Source of the DNA: Tunturibacter psychrotolerans
GTDB taxonomy: Bacteria; Acidobacteriota; Terriglobia; Terriglobales; Acidobacteriaceae
Length of the DNA: 64,000 nt
Reading direction: 5' to 3'
NCBI RefSeq assembly: GCF_040359615.1
Contig: NZ_CP132942.1
Coordinates: 4,216,001-4,280,000 of the forward strand
Shown: in pieces, positions 63,841 to 64,000 of the stretch
How the letters are laid out: each line of letters opens with the position of its first letter
Numbering within the stretch: position 1 is the first letter of the stretch
Position numbers and translations under genes: made by a program
The notes under the pieces: generated by a model
The model's input: only the letters and a program-made list of their open reading frames with translations
The model's database searches: none
What the model was told of the DNA's origin: nothing

Positions 63841-64000
63841 CACCGTCCACTCGCTAACCGAACTGGATAAGTTGCACGATGTGCGAATACTACAAAAGAA
63901 ATATTTGACAACCGACACCTGCCCCTAGGTGTGACAAACAGAACTCGCCAACCGTCGGCCTGCGCGGCCCAATCGGGGATAGGTTTCCCCGGCAATGAGA

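Overview
The window is a GC-rich, densely coding bacterial chromosome segment that looks like a soil acidobacterium of the Terriglobia/Acidobacteriaceae (Granulicella, Terriglobus or Edaphobacter type). This is an inference from gene content: a futalosine-pathway MqnA, a very large Oar-like TonB-dependent outer-membrane protein with an N-terminal carboxypeptidase-regulatory-like domain, secreted GH1 and GH3 glycosidases, a TopA with many zinc ribbons, a stand-alone secretin-like protein and several orphan histidine kinases. No phage, insertion sequence, CRISPR array or rRNA operon was seen. Most of the region is core genome.

Layout. 1-8.5 kb: the 3' end of ilvC, a cyclic-nucleotide-domain histidine kinase, and on the minus strand dprA, topA and small genes (DUF427, DUF3565, a membrane protein). 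8.6-12.7 kb: mqnA, a DedA-type membrane protein, a translationally coupled padR/membrane-protein pair with a twin palindromic operator, and fabH. 12.86-12.96 kb: the SRP RNA (minus strand). 13-16.2 kb: Tat-exported GH1 glycosidase, glutathione peroxidase, a secreted protein of unknown function. 16.3-20.6 kb: rimO with a large internal insertion, an ACT-domain gene behind a candidate attenuator, yacG-pgpA, and an IPT/NHL propeller. 20.8-28.6 kb: CHASE3-PAS kinase, cupin, cinA, plsY-gpsA, panE, ftsY. 28.7-31.4 kb: GH3 glycosidase (minus). 31.4-33.9 kb: AT-rich leader followed by ribD-ribE. 34-37.8 kb (minus): rho, rpoZ, comM/yifB. 38-46 kb: sdaA, a secreted protein, methyltransferase, thiolase, a 22-codon Lys/Ala minigene with its own promoter and terminator, a coiled-coil membrane protein, thiO, citrate synthase. 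46.2-48.1 kb (minus): a periplasmic TPR-like protein and a frameshifted His/Ala-rich small gene. 48.4-57 kb: smc, a membrane protein, purC, cvpA, a Fis-type HTH gene, a secretin-like gene. 56.9-58.3 kb: PAS-PAS kinase (minus). 58.4-58.7 kb: tRNA-Gly(GCC) and tRNA-Cys(GCA). 59.4-63 kb: TonB-dependent receptor (minus). 63.4-63.8 kb: a Fur/PerR-family regulator behind a near-perfect 19-bp palindrome.

Functional links visible here: plsY and gpsA overlap and, with pgpA, fabH and the separately encoded MqnA, cover membrane lipid and quinone precursors; ribD-ribE make riboflavin; ftsY and the SRP RNA are both components of co-translational targeting; rho/rpoZ and topA/smc are transcription and chromosome functions; GH1, GH3 and the TonB receptor fit a polysaccharide-degrading lifestyle. 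I did not find a clear new multi-gene defence or biosynthetic system. The most unusual signals are the Lys/Ala minigene, the candidate attenuator before the ACT gene, the acidic insertions in SMC and RimO, the frameshifted His-rich gene and the three regulatory palindromes.
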